Below are positions 6,028 through 9,654 of a stretch of 9,654 nucleotides of DNA, piece after piece. The notes under the pieces were generated by a model. That model was not told the DNA's origin, made no database searches, and was given only the letters and a program-made list of their open reading frames with translations. The translations under genes were made by a program, and so were the position numbers. Origin of the DNA: Actinomycetes bacterium (GTDB lineage: Bacteria; Actinomycetota; Actinomycetes; Propionibacteriales; Propionibacteriaceae). Location of the stretch: positions 1 through 9,654 of the forward strand of contig JAEWIK010000235.1 of the NCBI GenBank assembly GCA_023387135.1. The letters run 5' to 3'. The stretch's first letter is position 1, and the number at the start of each line of letters is the position of its first letter.

Positions 6028-9000
6028 GTGCAGGACTGGGCAGGACCCGGGGCGGACCTCGGAGAGTTCATCAACCGTCAGACCCAGGCCTGCCTGAGTG
6101 TGTACCGAGAAGACCCCCGGCGCGTCGAGGAGGACGCGGCCATCGAGGTCACCGCCGCCGAGGGTGGCTACGGGCGCAAGCAGCTGTTCGAACTCCTACA
6201 GAACGCTGCCGACGCCCTGCGTGGCTCCCCAGGCAGGATCGACGCGATCCTGACGGACAAGTCTCTCTACGTCGCCAACGGTGGCAAGCCCTTCACGGAA
6301 GTCGGCGCCCAGAGCCTGTTGGCCAGCCACCTCTCACGTAAGTCGGGCGAAGACATCGGCCAGTTCGGGCTCGGGTTCAAGTCGGTCACCGCGATCAGCG
6401 ACCATGTCGCGATCTTCAGCCGATCCGCCTCCTTCACCTTCGACAGAGACCGGTCTGCGCAGACCATCTCCGCCGCGGGCCTCGCCTCTCCGCGGTATCC
6501 GATGCTGCGTCTGGCCGAGGTGATCGAGCCTGGTCCAGAGTCGGAGCGAGACCCCGTACTCGCGAGCCTCATGACGTGGGCATCCACGATCGTGCGCGTG
6601 TCGCTCAAGGCGGGCCAGAGGACCTTGGCCGAGGATATCGAGAAGTTTCCGGCCGCATTCCTGCTGTTCTCGCCGGACATCACCGAGATGCACCTGGATG
6701 ATCGAGGCGCCTCGCTCCACCGCACCTTCCGGAGGTCGACCAACGACGTCGGCGAGGTCCTGATCTCCGACAACGAACAGACGTCTCGCTGGATCGTCGA
6801 ATCCACGATCCACCAACTGACCAGGAGGGCGCTCGAGGACGCCGGGGAAATCATCAGGCGACCCGTTGTGGAGGTCTCGTGGGCGGTACCAGTGCCTGGG
6901 GCGCGTGGGTTGGGAAGCGTCTGGGCCTACTTCCCCACGAACATCCAGACGACGCTTTCGGGCATCGCCAATGCGCCCTGGAAGCTGAGTTCTGATCGTC
7001 TGGCCATGGTGCCGGGTGACTACAACGAGGAGCTGCTCATCGAGGTCCTGCCCGGCCTCGTGGCACGCGGGTTGGCGAGGATGAAGTCATCCGGCGACCC
7101 GGCGGCCCTGCTGGACGCACTGCCGGCCCGCGGCAAAGAGGCTCGATCGTGGGCAGACGACAAGATCAACGAGCCGATCTTCGAAGCCACGTCCAAGGCG
7201 ACATGTGTCCCCGATCAAGATGGCACGCTTCGGCGCCCCGCCCAGCTCACTCTTCACCCAGCTGGCCTGCCACAGGCCTGGAAGGAAGCATGGTCGACGT
7301 CGCGCCCAGGTTCCTGGGTGCACCATTCGGTCGACCGCACCGCCGAGCGACGACTCAAGGCCGAGCGCCTCATCGCTGGTGGCAGGGGAAGCACGGTCAG
7401 CCTGACATCCTGGATCGACGCGGTAGCTGCGGACGGGGAACCAGACGCGAGCGCGGCCGCGCTTCGGCTGGCCGCCAAGATCATCAGCACCAACCGCGAC
7501 TACCTGCCCGATGTACGCCGCGCCCACATCGTGCTGTTGGAGGACGGACAGCTGGCACGGCCCGAGAGAGGCAAGATCTTCCTCAGAAGCGAGGAAGGTT
7601 CCAGCGACCACGACTTCATCCACCCGGACCTGGCGAAGATCACCGGGGTCGGCGATGCTCTCGCAACACTGGGAATCGAGGTGCTCAACCCGGCGGGAGA
7701 GCTCAGAGCAGCGCTCCAAGCAGCACCTGAGTCCCTCGCCTGGACAAGAATCTGGCACCTCTCGCGCGAGGTGGACGTCGAGACCGCACTGCTCATCTTT
7801 CGGGAGGAGCTGCCCCCACCTCTGACCCGTTCCGTCGCTGCGCGGATGAAGAGTGGGAAGTGGCGCCACTTGGAGCGCTGTTTCCTCGCCGGCGAGGTCA
7901 TCCCGGGGGATGGCTCGCGGGATGCCGAGTACCTGATCGATCCGGTGTTCCATACGAGGGACGAGGCTCTGCTTGAACGCTGCGGTGCGGTGTCCTCACC
8001 TCGGTTGGTGAGCGGGCTACCGGACGAACCCTGGCTGGTCGGATACAAGGCCCAACGGGCGGAGCGCTACTGCAACCAGCTTCCATCGCAGAACGCTCTT
8101 CAACCAGACAGAGTGGCAGTAGTGGGACCCGACGTTCCCTGGCCACTGGAATTGATGTCGTCTCTCACCCTGCCCGGCAAAGCTGCGATCACCAGACGCA
8201 TCCTCGACTTCGCCTGCTACGAGCGATGGAAAGTGATGCACGCCACCAGCAACCACTTCCCGGTCAAGAGCATCCCTAATCCGGCCGCAGTGCGGATTGT
8301 CAACTACGGCGCGCTACCCACATCGATCGGGCCGGTCGACCCCTCGATCTGCCTGAGCCCGGATTCGCCGCTCCCGGATTGCTTCCCGAAAGCCGACGTG
8401 TCGACGTCTTGGGCCGAAGCACTCAAGCTTCCCGAAGACTGTTCGGGATGGGGCGACGCGGAATGGGAGGCGTTCCTCAGAGACACCGAGACGCGGCGGC
8501 CCGCGGATCGCACCACGGTGTATGCGCTCGCGGCTCGGACGGGCGTGCCCGCACCCCAGTCCATCCTTGCCCAACGCTCGGTGAACGGAACGATGCGCGT
8601 CGCTCCCGGCGACGCCGCGGCGACGGATGACGCCGAGGTCTACTCGTCACTCATGCTCGCCGGGATCCCTGCGCTCCTCACCACCGACGCCGCAGACCAC
8701 GCCGATCTCGTGAATCACTGGGGGTTGGCGGACGGCCGCGACATGCTGCGGGAGGAGATCGTCGCCCACCCCGACAGCGAACCGACACTGCTGATCGACC
8801 GCTACCCGCCGCTACGGATCTACGACCGCGAGATCGCCGACCTCGACAACCTGCTCGTACAGACCTGCTCAGCCATCGACGTACTCATCTCCACGCCGAA
8901 GGGCCAGGAGACTCGAGCTGTCCTGTTCCACCGCTCCGAAGACGTGCTGCACGTCATCAACGGAAGCGAACAACAGATCCTCGAACGCCTGGCCGACGCT

Positions 9001-9654
9001 TTGCGGGTCAGGGTGAACGTTCACCTGGTCATCGACCAGATGGAGCGACAGGCACGGAGCAAGCTACGGCTCGACATCCGCGCCGCCGACGATCTCGCCG
9101 AGAAGCTTGTCATCGCCGTGGGCGAGGACACGTTGCGCGCTCGATTGCCCAAGACGGCGATCGATGACCTCGAGCGGGCCAAACGATCCCCACTGAGCCC
9201 CTCCGAGTTGGCCGAACTCGCACTGTCGGTGCACGGCTACCTCGTGTTGAGCGAGCTGCGACCCGAGCTCACCGAAGCGGGCCTGGAGCCCCCTCGCGTG
9301 TGGGCCGGCTCTCGCGAGGCCCGAAAGTTCGTGGAAGGGCTGGGTTTCCCGCCCGAGTACGCAGGCTTCCCGGGCGCGAACCTGTCCCCCGTCCTCGACG
9401 TGGACGGGCCGGTCACCCTGAGCCCCCTGCACGACTATCAGGAGAGGGTCGTCGAGAGGATCCGCGATCTGCTCACCCTGCCGCGAATAGAGAAGCGCGG
9501 CATGGTCACGCTCCCGACGGGCGCGGGAAAGACCCGCGTCGCCGTGGAAGCGGTCATCCAGATCGCCGCGGCGAAGCCTTTGGGCGGCCCTGTGATCTGG
9601 ATCGGTCAGTCCGAGGAGCTGTGCGAACAGGCCGTGCAGGCGTGGGCGTATGTC
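6028..9654 (+). CDS. GHKL (sacsin/MORC-like) ATPase fused to an SF2 helicase, partial at the right edge
   Basis: The frame is open from the GTG at 6028 to the window end (1,209 codons, no stop), so the C-terminus is missing. AGGAG at 6018-6022, 5 bases before the GTG, supports this start; two in-frame TGA codons at 5992-5997 exclude anything longer. Residues about 30-200 form a GHKL ATP-binding domain: N-box ELLQNAADA (55-63) with Glu55, Asn59 and Asp62, NGGKPF (84-89) in place of the usual DxGxG, and GQFGLGFKS (111-119) as the glycine-rich lid. Residues 1135-1138 are HDYQ, a Q-motif-like element, and 1163-1169 PTGAGKT is Walker A of a superfamily 2 helicase, followed by WIGQSEELCEQA, a motif Ia-type strand. 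The region of about 300-1120 has no domain I recognise. GHKL ATPases of MutL/MORC-related families are known in restriction-modification neighbourhoods with helicases and cytosine methyltransferases, which fits this context. The nuclease, if any, is not seen. Confidence 0.9.
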   Translation, partial: MQDWAGPGADLGEFINRQTQACLSVYREDPRRVEEDAAIEVTAAEGGYGRKQLFELLQNAADALRGSPGRIDAILTDKSLYVANGGKPFTEVGAQSLLASHLSRKSGEDIGQFGLGFKSVTAISDHVAIFSRSASFTFDRDRSAQTISAAGLASPRYPMLRLAEVIEPGPESERDPVLASLMTWASTIVRVSLKAGQRTLAEDIEKFPAAFLLFSPDITEMHLDDRGASLHRTFRRSTNDVGEVLISDNEQTSRWIVESTIHQLTRRALEDAGEIIRRPVVEVSWAVPVPGARGLGSVWAYFPTNIQTTLSGIANAPWKLSSDRLAMVPGDYNEELLIEVLPGLVARGLARMKSSGDPAALLDALPARGKEARSWADDKINEPIFEATSKATCVPDQDGTLRRPAQLTLHPAGLPQAWKEAWSTSRPGSWVHHSVDRTAERRLKAERLIAGGRGSTVSLTSWIDAVAADGEPDASAAALRLAAKIISTNRDYLPDVRRAHIVLLEDGQLARPERGKIFLRSEEGSSDHDFIHPDLAKITGVGDALATLGIEVLNPAGELRAALQAAPESLAWTRIWHLSREVDVETALLIFREELPPPLTRSVAARMKSGKWRHLERCFLAGEVIPGDGSRDAEYLIDPVFHTRDEALLERCGAVSSPRLVSGLPDEPWLVGYKAQRAERYCNQLPSQNALQPDRVAVVGPDVPWPLELMSSLTLPGKAAITRRILDFACYERWKVMHATSNHFPVKSIPNPAAVRIVNYGALPTSIGPVDPSICLSPDSPLPDCFPKADVSTSWAEALKLPEDCSGWGDAEWEAFLRDTETRRPADRTTVYALAARTGVPAPQSILAQRSVNGTMRVAPGDAAATDDAEVYSSLMLAGIPALLTTDAADHADLVNHWGLADGRDMLREEIVAHPDSEPTLLIDRYPPLRIYDREIADLDNLLVQTCSAIDVLISTPKGQETRAVLFHRSEDVLHVINGSEQQILERLADALRVRVNVHLVIDQMERQARSKLRLDIRAADDLAEKLVIAVGEDTLRARLPKTAIDDLERAKRSPLSPSELAELALSVHGYLVLSELRPELTEAGLEPPRVWAGSREARKFVEGLGFPPEYAGFPGANLSPVLDVDGPVTLSPLHDYQERVVERIRDLLTLPRIEKRGMVTLPTGAGKTRVAVEAVIQIAAAKPLGGPVIWIGQSEELCEQAVQAWAYV

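Larger units (their letters stand above)
4341..9654. mobile_element. Left end of a presumed genomic island inserted at tRNA-Lys
   Basis: The tRNA fragment faces so that native chromosome must lie on its 3' side (below 4296) and inserted DNA on its 5' side. Everything from 4341 to the window end would then belong to the element. The contents agree: a cytosine-5 methyltransferase and a GHKL-helicase fusion, the kind of cargo found on defence islands. No integrase is visible in this window; it would be expected near the other end, beside an intact tRNA-Lys(TTT) in the same orientation. The right boundary is not seen. Confidence 0.6.

Noticed and set aside
7087..7953. Minus-strand open frame of 288 codons opposite the large GHKL-helicase gene
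   Set aside because: It has no family-like motifs and lies wholly inside a plus-strand frame with clear domains at both ends.
1..9654. CRISPR array
   Set aside because: No series of regularly spaced repeats of 20 or more bases was seen anywhere in the window.

Overview
The window is high-GC DNA with many GTG starts, an actinobacterial-type lipoprotein sugar receptor and a family 5 uracil-DNA glycosylase. I infer an actinobacterium, but I cannot name the genus. There are two parts.

The left part (1 to about 4295) looks like ordinary chromosome. It holds a ChvE-type sugar-binding lipoprotein on the minus strand (26-1168), whose leader carries repeat and dyad sequences that could be an operator. 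Next is a gene-poor stretch of about 700 bases with a strong 36-nt hairpin and a short repeated motif. Then come a Nudix hydrolase of MutT/NudG type (plus strand, 2073-2510) and three minus-strand genes: a four-helix membrane protein, an iron-sulfur uracil-DNA glycosylase and a second small four-helix membrane protein.

The junction is at 4296-4340. There lies exactly the 3' half of a tRNA-Lys(TTT), nucleotides 32 to 76 on the minus strand, with no 5' half beside it. An orphan 3' half is the usual scar of a mobile element that entered a tRNA gene. The geometry puts native chromosome to the left and the inserted element to the right, starting with an AT-rich patch that contains a partial second copy of the tRNA segment.

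The right part (about 4341 to the window end) is the presumed island. It carries a DNA cytosine-5 methyltransferase (4763-5869) whose promoter and start fit a leaderless mRNA. After 158 bases rich in palindromes comes a very large open frame (6028 to beyond 9654; at least 1,209 codons, unfinished). Its N-terminus is a GHKL ATPase of the sacsin/MORC-like kind. At its visible C-terminus an SF2 helicase domain begins, with a Q-motif-like HDYQ and Walker A PTGAGKT. About 800-900 residues in between match no domain I recognise.

A methyltransferase next to a GHKL-helicase fusion on a tRNA-borne island is best read as a restriction-modification-like defence system: the methyltransferase would mark self DNA and the ATPase/helicase would sense or act on unmarked DNA. 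No nuclease is visible. If there is one, it lies to the right of this window or in the unrecognised middle of the large protein.
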